A stretch of DNA of 64,000 nucleotides from Macrococcus lamae (GTDB lineage: Bacteria > Bacillota > Bacilli > Staphylococcales > Staphylococcaceae), in contig NZ_SCWB01000013.1 in the NCBI RefSeq assembly GCF_004359545.1, positions 1 to 64,000 on the forward strand. Direction: 5' to 3'. The notes under the pieces are model-generated. The model was given only the letters and a program-made list of their open reading frames with translations, did not search any database and was not told the origin of the DNA. Position numbers and translations under genes: made by a program. Of this stretch, positions 38,622 through 48,178 are shown piece after piece. Position 1 is the first letter of the stretch. Each line of letters begins with the position of its first letter.

Positions 38622-38629
38622 ATATCCTC

Positions 38630-41044
38630 CTAGTTCGCAACAATATTAACTAATTTATTTGGTACTGCAATGACTTTACGTACTGTTTGACCTTCAATCG
38701 CTGTTTTGATCTCCGGAACGTCTAGCGCCAGTGCTTCCATCGCTTCTTTGTCCGTATCCTTAGCAATCATTGTCTTCAGTTTCAGCTTACCGTTCACTTG
38801 AATGACAATTTCAACTTCATCATCTATAAGTTTACTCTCATCATATGATGGCCATTCAGCATAAGTGATCGTTTCTGTATGTCCGAGTTTTTGCCATAGT
38901 TCCTCTCCGATATGCGGTGCAATCGGTGCAAGCATCTTCACAAATCCTTCAACATACCCTTTGTTGATGGTGTCCTGTTTGTAACACTCATTAATGAACA
39001 CCATCAGCTGAGAAACGGCAGTATTGAAGCCTAGAGTCTCGTAATCTTCTGTCACTTTTTTTACAGTCTGATGGTAGACTTTATCAAGCGCAGGGGTGGC
39101 ATCTTCCGTTACTTTTGCGCTGACTGTCCCCTGCTCAGTAATCAGCAGACGATAAATACGATCCAGGAAGCGACGTGCGCCGTCCACCCCCGTTGTACTC
39201 CAGGCGATAGATGCCTCAAGTGGCCCCATGAACATTTCATAAAGTCTCAAAGTGTCTGCCCCATGAGAGTTCACAATTTCATCAGGATTAACGACATTGC
39301 CTTTCGATTTACTCATTTTCTCATTGCCTTCACCGAGAATCATGCCCTGGTTGACAAGCTTCTGGAACGGCTCTTTCGTGGACACGACACCGATGTCATA
39401 GAGCACTTTATGCCAGAACCGTGCGTACAAGAGATGCAGCACTGCATGTTCTGCTCCCCCGATATAGAGATCAACCGGCAGCCATTCTTCAAGTTTCTTC
39501 GGATCAGCTAACGCCTCATCGTTATGCGGATCGATGTAGCGAATATAATACCAGCAGCTGCCTGCCCATTGCGGCATCGTATTTGTTTCACGGCGTCCTT
39601 TCATTCCAGTCACAGGATCCGTCACATTGATAAAATCTTCAATGACAGCGAGTGGTGATTCTCCCGTACCAGACGGCTTGATTTTATCCGTCTTCGGCAG
39701 CATGAGCGGCAGTTCTTCTTCCGGAACAGTCGTCATCGTACCATCTTCCCATGTAATGACAGGAATCGGCTCACCCCAGTAACGCTGACGTGAGAACAAC
39801 CAGTCGCGCAGCTTGTAGCTGACTTTCTTACTACCGATATTTTTCGCTTCAAGCATTTCAATCGCACGAGTAATCGCATCTTCTTTGTTCAGACCATCAA
39901 GCTCACCTGAATTGATATGCGGACCGTCACCAATGTATGGCTCACTTGTCACGTCGCCGCCTTCAACCACCGGGATAATTTCAAGGTCAAACTGCTGTGC
40001 GAATTCAAAGTCGCGTTCATCATGTGCAGGAACTGCCATGATGGCACCTGTACCGTATGACGCCAGGACATAGTCAGCAATCCAGATCGGCATCTGCTTG
40101 TCAGTGAATGGATTGACTGTATATGCTCCTGTAAAGACGCCTGTTTTTTCTTTGGCAAGATCAGTACGTTCAAGATCAGATTTTCGGGCAGCCTGCTCTT
40201 GATATGCTTTGACAGCATCACGCTGTTCTGCTGTTGTAATTGAATCAATCAATTCGTGTTCTGGAGACAGTACAGCATAGGTCGCACCGAATATTGTATC
40301 TGGACGAGTCGTGAACACATCAAATGACTGGTCTGTTCCTTCAATTGTAAAGGTTGCTTCAGCCCCTTCTGAACGGCCGATCCAATTGCGCTGCATATCT
40401 TTAAGTGATTCCGGCCAGTCAAGATCATCAAGATCTTCTAGCAGGCGGTCAGCGTATTCAGTAATTTTAAGTACCCATTGACGCATCGGTTTACGGACGA
40501 CTGGATGACCACCACGTTCTGAGAGTCCGTCAATCACTTCTTCATTGGAAAGAACTGTTCCAAGTGCAGGACACCAGTTAACTGGAATTTCATCGACATA
40601 AGCAAGCCCTTTGTTATACAGCTGAATAAAAATCCACTGCGTCCATTTATAGTAACCGGGATCTGTTGTATTCACTTCACGATCCCAGTCGTAGCTGAAG
40701 CCCAGCTCCTGAATCTGTCGCTTGAATGTCTGAATATTCATATATGTAAATTCAGCAGGGTCATTTCCCGTATCAATTGCATATTGCTCAGCCGGAAGTC
40801 CGAACGCATCCCAGCCCATCGGATGCAGAACGTTGTAACCCTGCATACGCTTAAAGCGTGAGACGATATCAGTTGCTGTATACCCTTCCGGATGACCGAC
40901 GTGAAGACCGGCACCAGACGGATACGGGAACATATCGAGTGCGTAAAATTTCTTCTTCTGTGAATTTTCTTCTATTTTAAAAGTGTTGTTGTCAGCCCAG
41001 TACTGCTGCCATTTTTTTTCGATGTCGTTATGGTTAAAGTTCAT
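38630..41044 (-). CDS. leuS: Leucyl-tRNA synthetase
   Basis: 804 aa class I synthetase. HIGH motif in [17 protein letters not shown] (about 40-56), the CP1 editing domain with [12 protein letters not shown] and the Asp motif VPAHDERD, the KMSKS motif [11 protein letters not shown] near residue 575, and the anticodon-binding domain at the C-terminus are present. The 30-codon upstream extension is rejected because AAGGAGG precedes ATG 41044. It is controlled by a leucine T-box leader. Confidence 0.97.
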   Translation of the reverse strand: MNFNHNDIEKKWQQYWADNNTFKIEENSQKKKFYALDMFPYPSGAGLHVGHPEGYTATDIVSRFKRMQGYNVLHPMGWDAFGLPAEQYAIDTGNDPAEFTYMNIQTFKRQIQELGFSYDWDREVNTTDPGYYKWTQWIFIQLYNKGLAYVDEIPVNWCPALGTVLSNEEVIDGLSERGGHPVVRKPMRQWVLKITEYADRLLEDLDDLDWPESLKDMQRNWIGRSEGAEATFTIEGTDQSFDVFTTRPDTIFGATYAVLSPEHELIDSITTAEQRDAVKAYQEQAARKSDLERTDLAKEKTGVFTGAYTVNPFTDKQMPIWIADYVLASYGTGAIMAVPAHDERDFEFAQQFDLEIIPVVEGGDVTSEPYIGDGPHINSGELDGLNKEDAITRAIEMLEAKNIGSKKVSYKLRDWLFSRQRYWGEPIPVITWEDGTMTTVPEEELPLMLPKTDKIKPSGTGESPLAVIEDFINVTDPVTGMKGRRETNTMPQWAGSCWYYIRYIDPHNDEALADPKKLEEWLPVDLYIGGAEHAVLHLLYARFWHKVLYDIGVVSTKEPFQKLVNQGMILGEGNEKMSKSKGNVVNPDEIVNSHGADTLRLYEMFMGPLEASIAWSTTGVDGARRFLDRIYRLLITEQGTVSAKVTEDATPALDKVYHQTVKKVTEDYETLGFNTAVSQLMVFINECYKQDTINKGYVEGFVKMLAPIAPHIGEELWQKLGHTETITYAEWPSYDESKLIDDEVEIVIQVNGKLKLKTMIAKDTDKEAMEALALDVPEIKTAIEGQTVRKVIAVPNKLVNIVAN

Positions 41045-41065
41045 GTGATTTCCTCCTTGAAATAA

Positions 41066-41288
41066 ATAAAGACAGTCATCCCTGTAAGAGGGACGACTGT
41101 CATATAGACAACCGCGGTACCACCCGCAATTCACTGTTAAGTGCAGCTCATCGTGATTCTATTGTATATACTCCGGCAAGTTCGCTGTCATCATTATCAG
41201 TTTGCACCGCCACTGACTCTCTTTAAAATGATTTCCAGTTACTACTCCAGTTACTCTCTACTATAAAATGTTTAAATCAATTGTGCAA
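41066..41288 (-). promoter_or_regulatory. Promoter and T-box leader of leuS
   Basis: Promoter on the minus strand: TTGCAC (41288-41283), 17 bp, TATAGT (41265-41260). The leader shows GAGAGTCAGTGGCGGTGC, a specifier codon CTT for leucine (41180-41178), the T-box GGGTGGTACCGCGG (41125-41112) and the terminator GACAGTCGTCCCT / AGGGATGACTGTC (41101-41071), one base off a perfect match. It responds to uncharged tRNA-Leu. It occupies the whole 300-base gap. Confidence 0.92.
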
Positions 41289-41343
41289 GAAGTTTTTTTT
41301 GGTTAAATTATTTATCAATTATGATAGAAAGTGGAGGTGACTT

Positions 41344-42246
41344 GTGGAAATTGTAAAGAGACGTGGTCAGGAGAGATGGCAGCACCAATTGATGCGCACT
41401 GCTTTAAATGAAACTGAACGACTTGATGTACAAAAACAGCAGCAAGGATTAAATGGTGAGAAGTTATTTGAAGAGCTTGTCATGCGTTATGTCGACCATG
41501 GCAGTGCATATTTTGATTTAAGATTGACTGTATTTGATAAAGAATTTCAGATTGACTGTTTAATTGTAATGCAGGACGATATTTATATCTTCGAAGTGAA
41601 ATGGTCAAACTATGATATTGTCGTGAAAGACGGACGTTATTATTTCTCCGATACCATGAACGAGATTACCAGTTATTCACTGCAGAAAGACCGTACTCCT
41701 AAACTGATCAATGAATTTTTAAAGAAGCATCAACTGAATTATACATGGCATTACTATCATGTCTTCATCAACCCGGAACAGCAGGTTTACGGTGTCCAAC
41801 AAGTAGACCACTGTTTTCATTATTACACCGCCATTTCCTTGCTGCGTCAGACTTCAGCGGTTCCGTGTTTTTATCCTCATGATCATCTTCACGATATACT
41901 TATAAAAGAACACATTGTTAAATCCCGTCACGAGAAAGATTATTCAATAGAGTTTAAAGATTGCGGAAAAGGCGTCCTTTGCGAGTGCGGCACCAGGTTT
42001 CTGGAAAAGTGCAGTAATCGTCTTTACACGTGTCACTGCGGGAAGCACTATAGTGCAGATAAGTACTTGAAACTTGCGGCTGCCGAACTTGAACTCTTAT
42101 TTCCGGATCAACCATTAAATGTGAGACATATGATGATCTGGACAGAAAACTCTGTCAGCAGAAAGACCGTGAGCCGATTTCTGTCAAAAAGCTATCAGAA
42201 AATAGGTCAGAAAAAAGGAACTCATTATAAAAAATTGATGCAGTAA
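41344..42246 (+). CDS. NERD-domain protein with C-terminal zinc-ribbon-like cysteines
   Basis: 300 aa. The NERD (nuclease-related) domain covers about 38-150: GLNGEKLFEELV, FQIDCLIVMQDDIYIFEVKW (a PD-(D/E)xK-like Asp and ExK pair) and a following strand. After residue 205 there is CGKGVLCECG and later CHCGKHY, a Cys-rich region likely to bind zinc. The C-terminus is basic. The start is GTG 41344 after GGAGG. It may act on DNA, but no substrate is known for this group. Confidence 0.75.
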   Translation: MEIVKRRGQERWQHQLMRTALNETERLDVQKQQQGLNGEKLFEELVMRYVDHGSAYFDLRLTVFDKEFQIDCLIVMQDDIYIFEVKWSNYDIVVKDGRYYFSDTMNEITSYSLQKDRTPKLINEFLKKHQLNYTWHYYHVFINPEQQVYGVQQVDHCFHYYTAISLLRQTSAVPCFYPHDHLHDILIKEHIVKSRHEKDYSIEFKDCGKGVLCECGTRFLEKCSNRLYTCHCGKHYSADKYLKLAAAELELLFPDQPLNVRHMMIWTENSVSRKTVSRFLSKSYQKIGQKKGTHYKKLMQ

Positions 42247-42250
42247 ATGT

Positions 42251-42344
42251 TATGAGACTTTCACCGATGAAATTTTAAGTGAAAGTCTCATATTATTGTT
42301 TTATGGGACTTTCAGTCGCAAATCCTCTCGTGAAAGTCCCATAA
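42251..42344. repeat. Two tandem related hairpins
   Basis: Hairpin 1: TATGAGACTTTCAC / GTGAAAGTCTCATA (42251-42264 with 42279-42292). Hairpin 2: TTATGGGACTTTCA / TGAAAGTCCCATAA (42301-42314 with 42331-42344). Each is a perfect 14-bp stem with a 14-16 base loop, and the arms differ by one compensated base pair. They lie between convergent genes and do not have a T run after them, so they resemble a REP-like repeat or a structured RNA. Confidence 0.65.
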
Positions 42345-42350
42345 CCTAAA

Positions 42351-42375
42351 AGAATCCTCCGCATCGGAAGGATTC
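42351..42375 (-). terminator. Terminator-like hairpin after the MFS gene
   Basis: GAATCCT / AGGATTC with an inner CCG/CGG pair lies right after the MFS gene on the minus strand, followed by TTTTAGG. Confidence 0.6.
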
Positions 42376-42380
42376 CAGTA

Positions 42381-43541
42381 TTAATCTTCAACTAATCGAC
42401 GGTCGTAGATTTTCAAGAAGAAAAAGCTTACAACCAGTAAAACGATCATAGCATAGAACATGATCTGCATATTATATAGATCAACGATAACCCCGCCGAA
42501 AAGAGGTCCAATAGCGCGACCGAGCGTCGCCGTGGAGTTAACGATTCCCTGGTAGACACCGAGCCTGCCTTCTGGTGCCAGCTGATTAGCGATTGTCGGC
42601 ACAGCCGGCCAGACAAACATTTCTCCGATTGTTAGAATAACCATCCCGATGATGAACATCGTGAATGTTTCAGCAAAACTCGTTAAAATGTAAGACACGA
42701 TAAATATTGCCAGACCTACAGCTATCTGCTGTTTGATTTTTCCTGCCATACGATTAATCACTGGATTAATCAGCGGCTGACCGATAATAATCAACATCCC
42801 GTTCAGTGCCCAGAGAAAACTATACTGCTTCAAGCTGATACCGATGTCCTGAGTATAACTTGAGATTGTTGTCTGCCACTGTACGTAACCGATCCAGCAT
42901 AAACAGTACATGACGCAGATTAAAAGCAATGCGTTAAATTTCGTCTTATCCTTGACTTCACCGACATTCTTCAGCTGATTACCACCAGTCGCACCGCCGT
43001 GCACTCCTCTATATCCCAATGCTGCGATAAAGAAAAAGATGACATATAATATTAAATTGGCGACGAAAATATATTCAAACTTCAAATCTGCGACAAATCC
43101 ACCGGCGGCTGCACCGATGGCCACACCAATATTCTGCGCGAGATAAATCGCATTGAATGTTTTGCGTCCACCTTCAGGCCATGCAGCTCCAGCCATTGCA
43201 TAGATCGATGGAAAAATCATGCCAGACCCAAATCCGAGCACAATCAACCAGACAGCGTACCAGGGCCAGCCGTGCAGAAAAGTCATGCCGATCAAGCTGA
43301 GCAGAGCAATGACTATGCCGGTTAAAGTGGATAAATAACCGCCGATCTTATCGAATAATGATCCACCGATTAAATTACCGGCGACCGATGCCCCGGAGTT
43401 CAGCATAAGAACAAACCCCGCTGTACTTAAACTTCTTCCGAGTTCATCATGTATGTATATTGTATTAAGCGGCCAGATGAAACTTGCTCCAGTGACATTG
43501 ACCGCCATCCCTATAATTAACAACCAGATTATACGCGGCAT
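42381..43541 (-). CDS. MFS transporter (drug efflux type)
   Basis: 386 aa with 12 predicted membrane segments. MFS signature: GGSLFDKIGGYLSTLTG between segments 2 and 3 and a central charged loop near 185-200. The family's drug:H+ antiporter relatives suggest export of a small compound, but the substrate cannot be read from sequence. GTG 43547 is too close to AAGGAG; ATG 43541 eight bases downstream is chosen. Monocistronic. Confidence 0.82.
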   Translation of the reverse strand: MPRIIWLLIIGMAVNVTGASFIWPLNTIYIHDELGRSLSTAGFVLMLNSGASVAGNLIGGSLFDKIGGYLSTLTGIVIALLSLIGMTFLHGWPWYAVWLIVLGFGSGMIFPSIYAMAGAAWPEGGRKTFNAIYLAQNIGVAIGAAAGGFVADLKFEYIFVANLILYVIFFFIAALGYRGVHGGATGGNQLKNVGEVKDKTKFNALLLICVMYCLCWIGYVQWQTTISSYTQDIGISLKQYSFLWALNGMLIIIGQPLINPVINRMAGKIKQQIAVGLAIFIVSYILTSFAETFTMFIIGMVILTIGEMFVWPAVPTIANQLAPEGRLGVYQGIVNSTATLGRAIGPLFGGVIVDLYNMQIMFYAMIVLLVVSFFFLKIYDRRLVED

Positions 43542-43640
43542 AAACACGGCTCCTTATGATTTCCTTATTATAGACTATCTTTTTTTTCACCGCAGTACAA
43601 CGTTTTATGTTAAAATCCTACAATAAGAAAGGTGAGAGAT

Positions 43641-44591
43641 ATGGAACATTTTAAATATGCACTCGATAATAAACGTTATCATACATGGAATTACCATCTT
43701 CGTCAGAAATTCGGTCAGAAGATTTTCAAAGTCGCCCTTGAAGGTGGTTTTGACTGTCCGAACCGTGACGGCACAGTAGCACACGGCGGCTGTACATTCT
43801 GTTCAGTCGCAGGCTCAGGAGACTTCGCCGGTGACCGAGTTGATCCGATTCCCGTTCAGTTTGAAAAAATCAAGAACCGCACACACGAAAAATGGAAGGA
43901 CGGCAAGTATATTGCCTACTTCCAAGCCTATACAAACACGCATGCCCCGCTTCACGTCCTGAAAGAAAAATATGAGGCAGCACTCGCGCAGGAAGGGGTC
44001 GTCGGTCTGTCCATCGCAACACGTCCTGACTGTCTGCCGGACGATATCGTTGAGTACTTAGCTGAACTGAACGAGCGCACATATCTTTGGGTGGAACTTG
44101 GACTGCAGACTGTTCATCAGCAGACGTCCGACTTGATCAACCGTGCACACGATATGCAGTGTTATTATGAAGGGGTCGCAAAACTACGCAAACACAACAT
44201 AAATATCTGCTCTCATATCATTAATGGACTACCAGGCGAAGATTATAATATGATGATGGAAACAGCGCATGCCGTTTCTGACATGGACGTTCAAGGCATT
44301 AAGATTCATCTGTTGCACTTACTTAAAGGCACTCCAATGGTCAAACAGTACGAAAAAGGTAAGCTTGAATTTATGACTAAAGACGATTATGTCTCACTTG
44401 TCGCTGACCAGCTCGAAATCCTGCCGCCCGAGATGATCATCCACCGTATTACAGGAGACGGACCGATTGAACTGATGATTGGTCCGATGTGGAGCGTCAA
44501 TAAATGGGAAGTACTGAACGCTATCGACAAAGAGCTTATTGACCGCGACAGCTGGCAAGGAAAAAAACAGGAAGTCATCCATGAAGCTTAA
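43641..44591 (+). CDS. ytqA: TIGR01212-type radical SAM protein (YtqA)
   Basis: 316 aa radical SAM enzyme. The Fe-S cluster cysteines lie in CPNRDGTVAHGGCTFCSVAG (about 37-56), an unusually spaced form characteristic of the family. GLSIATRPDCL and VELGLQTVH follow. Related proteins act in tRNA or rRNA modification, but this function is not established. ATG 43641 after AAAGGTG is used rather than GTG 43632. It overlaps the next methyltransferase gene by 11 bases. Confidence 0.88.
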   Translation: MEHFKYALDNKRYHTWNYHLRQKFGQKIFKVALEGGFDCPNRDGTVAHGGCTFCSVAGSGDFAGDRVDPIPVQFEKIKNRTHEKWKDGKYIAYFQAYTNTHAPLHVLKEKYEAALAQEGVVGLSIATRPDCLPDDIVEYLAELNERTYLWVELGLQTVHQQTSDLINRAHDMQCYYEGVAKLRKHNINICSHIINGLPGEDYNMMMETAHAVSDMDVQGIKIHLLHLLKGTPMVKQYEKGKLEFMTKDDYVSLVADQLEILPPEMIIHRITGDGPIELMIGPMWSVNKWEVLNAIDKELIDRDSWQGKKQEVIHEA

Positions 44592-45132
44592 AGGAATCCT
44601 GCCTTTTTCAAAATTTTTAATTGACCAATTTGTATCGAGAGCAGACATCGTCGTTGATGCCACATGTGGTAACGGCAATGATACACTTTATCTAGCTGAG
44701 CGCGTACCAAATGGACATGTCTTTGCCTTTGACATTCAGGAAACTGCAATCAGTAATGCAAAGCATAAAACATCTGCTCATCAAAATATTACATTCATCC
44801 TTGACGGACATCAGAACGTCGACCAGTATTTACCGGACAGTGAAATCAGCTGTGCGATTTTTAATCTCGGTTATCTGCCTAAAGGTGATAAATCTATTGT
44901 CACTTTACCTGACACAACGATTACAGCTATCCAGAAATTATTCGCATGTTTAAAGGTGGGCGGTATTATCATTTTAGTCATTTATCCTGGCCATGCTGAA
45001 GGTCAGATTGAAAAAGAGGCAGTGCTTGAATTCTTGAAGTCTTATAATCAGGATACTGCACACATATTAAAATATGAATTCATCAATCAACGCAATAATC
45101 CACCGTTTGTTTGTGCCATAGAAAAAAGGTAA
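44581..45132 (+). CDS. ytqB: SAM-dependent methyltransferase (YtqB, rRNA methylase-like)
   Basis: 183 aa Rossmann-type methyltransferase. SAM motif I reads VVDATCGNGNDTLYLAE (about 24-40), followed by FAFDIQETA and NLGYLPKGDKSI as a catalytic-loop analogue. The family is annotated as a probable rRNA methylase. ATG 44581 lies inside the end of ytqA, so expression is coupled. The start gives MKLKGILPFSKF, as in the family. Confidence 0.88.
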   Translation: MKLKGILPFSKFLIDQFVSRADIVVDATCGNGNDTLYLAERVPNGHVFAFDIQETAISNAKHKTSAHQNITFILDGHQNVDQYLPDSEISCAIFNLGYLPKGDKSIVTLPDTTITAIQKLFACLKVGGIIILVIYPGHAEGQIEKEAVLEFLKSYNQDTAHILKYEFINQRNNPPFVCAIEKR

Positions 45133-45155
45133 GCCCTCAGGCTTACCTTTTTTAA
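45122..45155. terminator. Bidirectional terminator ytqB / rot
   Basis: The stem AAAAGGTAAGCC / GGCTTACCTTTT with a CTCA loop is followed by TTTTT on the plus strand and by TTTT on the minus strand. Confidence 0.85.
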
Positions 45156-45556
45156 TCGCAAATAGACATGACTGCTTCAAAATGTTTACGCAAGTTATCC
45201 CTATTTTCCTTTATAGCTTTACAAGCTACTTTAACAATTTTATCCTTATCAGCTGCTTTTTCTTCATTGTAATGAATAATCACTGTCCGCTCATCGTCGG
45301 ACGGTCTCTCTTTACTGATCCAGCCTTTACTTACGAGGTTGTTAAAGAAGCGAGTTCGCTTATAAGGTTTGATGTCTATAAATTTGTCTAAATCTTTCAT
45401 AGCCATTGGACCATTGTCCCATAAGGCAACCATCACAAGGTATTCATTTTTAGACAAACCAAATTCATCGGCAATCTTTATGAACACATCATCAATTTCC
45501 TGCTGCAGTTCATTAAGTATAACCATGTCTTTGACTTCATTGACGTCGCGAGACAT
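45152..45556 (-). CDS. rot: Rot-like SarA-family transcriptional regulator
   Basis: 134 aa winged-helix protein of the SarA/MarR group. Residues from about 63 to 105 (KPYKRTRFFNNL, SKERPSDDERTVIIHYNE) closely match Rot, the repressor of toxins of S. aureus, including the wing. The leading helical part is also similar (ADEFGLSKNEYLVMVALW). GAGGTG precedes ATG 45556. It stands beside ytqB and the lysophospholipase-like gene, a location that also fits rot in staphylococci. Target genes here are unknown. Confidence 0.85.
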   Translation of the reverse strand: MSRDVNEVKDMVILNELQQEIDDVFIKIADEFGLSKNEYLVMVALWDNGPMAMKDLDKFIDIKPYKRTRFFNNLVSKGWISKERPSDDERTVIIHYNEEKAADKDKIVKVACKAIKENRDNLRKHFEAVMSICD

Positions 45557-45598
45557 AAAATCCCCACCTCTGTAAGTTTATAGAAATGTTATACCCAA

Positions 45599-46405
45599 CT
45601 ATTCTGAAATTAATCCTATATAGTACATTCTATTATTCATAAAAGATTCTATATAGCGTAATATGTTTTCTTTTTCAGGTTCCTGGTGCAGTTCATGATA
45701 CAGACCTTTCCAGCATTTCACATACATTTCATCAGTCTGGAATTCCTTCTTAAATAATTGTGTCTGTTCTATGTCGGCGAGATGATCCTGTCCAGCGTAC
45801 ATGAGCAGCAGTGGGATATTATGGATTGAGTTAATATTTTCCATTGTTTCTTTCATCGTTTCCATAATAGAACGGTACCAGTTAAAACTTACTTTACTGA
45901 TCATCAATGAGTCAGATGCTGCATCTTTAATAGCTTCTTCAGAGCGGGTCAGTTGATTCATATCAATATTCATGTCAAACTTCGCATCTTTAGACGTACC
46001 ACCGAAGCTGGATGCGAAAATATTTTTACGAGTCGACAAAGTATTTTGGAATCCAAAGAGTGGTGACAATAGAATCAGTCCTTCAAGGTTCAGTGAAACA
46101 CGTTCCAGCAGATTGACAGCAATCAGACCTCCAAGGCCGACTCCGATAACAAATACCGGCAGGCGATATTCTTCTGCGACTTCAATCCATTCAAGCACTG
46201 TCTCCCGGTAGACACTAAACGATTCAATATGACCTTTGTTGACACGAGACGTCTGACCTTGTCCAGGCAAGTCCCCCATGACGACATGATAGCCGTTTCT
46301 TCTCAGCTGTGTAATCAGCCAGGCATAACGCCCATGATGTTCCAGCATATTATGAATGATGACAACGACACCTTTAGCCGTTTTTTCTGTTTCCCACTTC
46401 CACAT
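45599..46405 (-). CDS. ytpA: Alpha/beta-hydrolase, lysophospholipase-like (YtpA), with changed nucleophile motif
   Basis: 268 aa serine-hydrolase-like fold. HNMLEHHGRYAWL and GDLPGQGQTSR are the typical N-terminal blocks. The nucleophile elbow reads VIGVGLGGLIAV, so GxSxG has Gly where Ser is expected. The later Asp (AGQDHLADI) and His (GLYHELHQEPE) are present. AAAGGAG eight bases before ATG 46405 fixes the start. Either the enzyme uses another residue or it is non-hydrolytic. Confidence 0.75.
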   Translation of the reverse strand: MWKWETEKTAKGVVVIIHNMLEHHGRYAWLITQLRRNGYHVVMGDLPGQGQTSRVNKGHIESFSVYRETVLEWIEVAEEYRLPVFVIGVGLGGLIAVNLLERVSLNLEGLILLSPLFGFQNTLSTRKNIFASSFGGTSKDAKFDMNIDMNQLTRSEEAIKDAASDSLMISKVSFNWYRSIMETMKETMENINSIHNIPLLLMYAGQDHLADIEQTQLFKKEFQTDEMYVKCWKGLYHELHQEPEKENILRYIESFMNNRMYYIGLISE

Positions 46406-46466
46406 AAGCTCTGCTCCTTTAACCAATACATGATATGATTAAGTATAACAAAAAAGGAGGCAGAAG

Positions 46467-46982
46467 ATGGAACTCAATTACAACGGACACGCACCGACTG
46501 TTGCACCGACTGCATTTATTGCACCGACATCTGTCATCACAGGAGATGTGACAATAGGCGACCAGTCATCAATCTGGTACGGGACAGTAATCCGCGGCGA
46601 CGTCAGTCCAGTCATCATCGGCAAAGACAGCAATGTACAGGACTTATGCTGTCTTCATCAATCGCCGGATAAACCGCTGATCATTGAAGACAGGGTGACA
46701 ATCGGTCATCGCGTCACGCTGCATTCATGTATCATTAGAGAAAATGCACTTGTCGGTATGGACTCGACGATACTTGATGGTGCTGAAATCGGTGAATATG
46801 CCTTTATCGGTGCTGGATCACTCGTTCCTCCCGGCAAAAAAATTCCGCCGCGGACACTGGCTTTCGGCCGGCCGGCAAAAGTCGTCCGGGAATTAAATGA
46901 CCATGATTACAGCGAGCTTGAACGTATATACCGCTCGTACGTGGATAAAGGGCAGCTTTATAAAAAAACACATGAACAATAA
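46467..46982 (+). CDS. Gamma-carbonic-anhydrase-like hexapeptide-repeat protein
   Basis: 171 aa left-handed beta-helix. Hexapeptide repeats start at about 15 (APTAFIAPTSVITGDVTIGDQSSIW) and continue to 120. The zinc ligands of the gamma-CA fold are suggested by the CCLHQSP, IGHRVTLHSC and a further His region. A short C-terminal helix closes the trimer. Activity is uncertain; YtoA/PaaY-type proteins are often only putative anhydrases. GGAGG precedes ATG 46467. Confidence 0.85.
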   Translation: MELNYNGHAPTVAPTAFIAPTSVITGDVTIGDQSSIWYGTVIRGDVSPVIIGKDSNVQDLCCLHQSPDKPLIIEDRVTIGHRVTLHSCIIRENALVGMDSTILDGAEIGEYAFIGAGSLVPPGKKIPPRTLAFGRPAKVVRELNDHDYSELERIYRSYVDKGQLYKKTHEQ

Positions 46983-47016
46983 AAAAATGGTATCGCTTAA
47001 GCGATACCAAATTTTT
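46982..47016. terminator. Bidirectional terminator after the gamma-CA gene
   Basis: The stem TGGTATCGC / GCGATACCA with a TTAA loop is followed by AAATTTTTTG on the plus strand and TTTTTT on the minus strand. Confidence 0.82.
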
Positions 47017-47332
47017 TGTGCATAAAAGCAGTGCTGGTGATGATAAAACTTAGCACAAATTCATAGAACATGGAGAAGAAGTTCGAGAAGAAGAAAGCGA
47101 CGTTCTGGCTGAGAATCGTACCGATTCCCTGACCGCCGAACAGAAAGTTCACATCAATCGCATTATCGATGATATTAAGCAGAATAATGACAATAGCCAT
47201 CGTCCATGCTCTTTTAGTGATCATAGCGACAATGACAGCAATAATTGTAATAAGAATCGGTTCAAAAACAAACAATTGCAGGAACGGATCCAGTTCATGA
47301 CCGAATATATAATATGCCATATCTTTAAACAT
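46997..47332 (-). CDS. Hypothetical membrane protein
   Basis: 111 aa with three clear hydrophobic segments (about 25-42, 47-63 and 80-105). It is rich in Phe and Ile. I recognise no family motif. It sits alone between the gamma-carbonic anhydrase and pnuC, its C-terminus overlaps the shared terminator, and it has an AT-rich promoter region upstream. It could be an uncharacterised conserved staphylococcal membrane protein. Confidence 0.6.
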   Translation of the reverse strand: MFKDMAYYIFGHELDPFLQLFVFEPILITIIAVIVAMITKRAWTMAIVIILLNIIDNAIDVNFLFGGQGIGTILSQNVAFFFSNFFSMFYEFVLSFIITSTAFMHKKFGIA

Positions 47333-47437
47333 ATACAGGACACCTCTTAATTAATCAATATATAGATATTTTAACACCTTAACATCCAAACATTTATTAA
47401 GATTAGTTAAAGAATCATGCCTGTCATTTACAAAAAA

Positions 47438-48178
47438 TTAATATTTACTATCCGGTTGAACTTGCTGCAGCTTCTTCCAATAGTAATAACCATAGACGCT
47501 ATTGATGAGAAAGGCTATCCACATTGCGACCATAGAGATGCCCGCAGCGTCTATCTCATTATTAATAAACATCAGTCGTGACCATAAGAAGATAGAGACG
47601 ATGTTGATAACAATCCAGAATAACCATTGCTCTTTAAATCGTAATGTCATCAAAGTTTGTCCCACCAGGCTCAGTCCGACAGCTAAAGCATCGACAAAGG
47701 GTTGTTTCGCGGAAGTAAAGTTATCGAGGTAGAATCCTACACCAACATAGACGATGACAGTAGCGAGTATTGTCCATACCCAGTTCATCATATTGAGTCC
47801 TCGTGAATCGACTTCCTGAACTGCCGGATCGTCTGTAATATGATCTGTATGCATGTTCTTAATCCAAGCATACAGACCGATAAACTGAAAGACACCGAAA
47901 ACAACTTGCAGTCCGACTTCACCGAACAACTGATTATGATAACTGATATATCCATATGATACCGCTTGTATCAAGCCGTATAAAAATGTACTGAGCCGCC
48001 CTTTTGCTGACATAATGACACAGACAACACCAGAGATACCAGCAATGATGTTAATCACATCTGCTTGTCCATCAGTTACCCAGAAGTATAAAAATATAGC
48101 AATCTGAGCGACTAAAATTGCAGCAAACAACACCTTTTCATACGTTGTGAATCCTTTAAAGTCTTTAATTAGAAACAT
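47438..48178 (-). CDS. pnuC: PnuC-type nicotinamide riboside/mononucleotide transporter
   Basis: 246 aa with about seven membrane segments. PnuC hallmarks: GRLSTFLYGLIQAVSYGYISY (about 60-80), VFGVFQFIGLYAWIKN, and the later repeat KEQWLFWIVINIVSIFLW. It takes up nicotinamide riboside, which the neighbouring NadR then phosphorylates and adenylates. It starts on the last base of the nadR stop (TGATG overlap), so the pair is coupled. Confidence 0.9.
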   Translation of the reverse strand: MFLIKDFKGFTTYEKVLFAAILVAQIAIFLYFWVTDGQADVINIIAGISGVVCVIMSAKGRLSTFLYGLIQAVSYGYISYHNQLFGEVGLQVVFGVFQFIGLYAWIKNMHTDHITDDPAVQEVDSRGLNMMNWVWTILATVIVYVGVGFYLDNFTSAKQPFVDALAVGLSLVGQTLMTLRFKEQWLFWIVINIVSIFLWSRLMFINNEIDAAGISMVAMWIAFLINSVYGYYYWKKLQQVQPDSKY

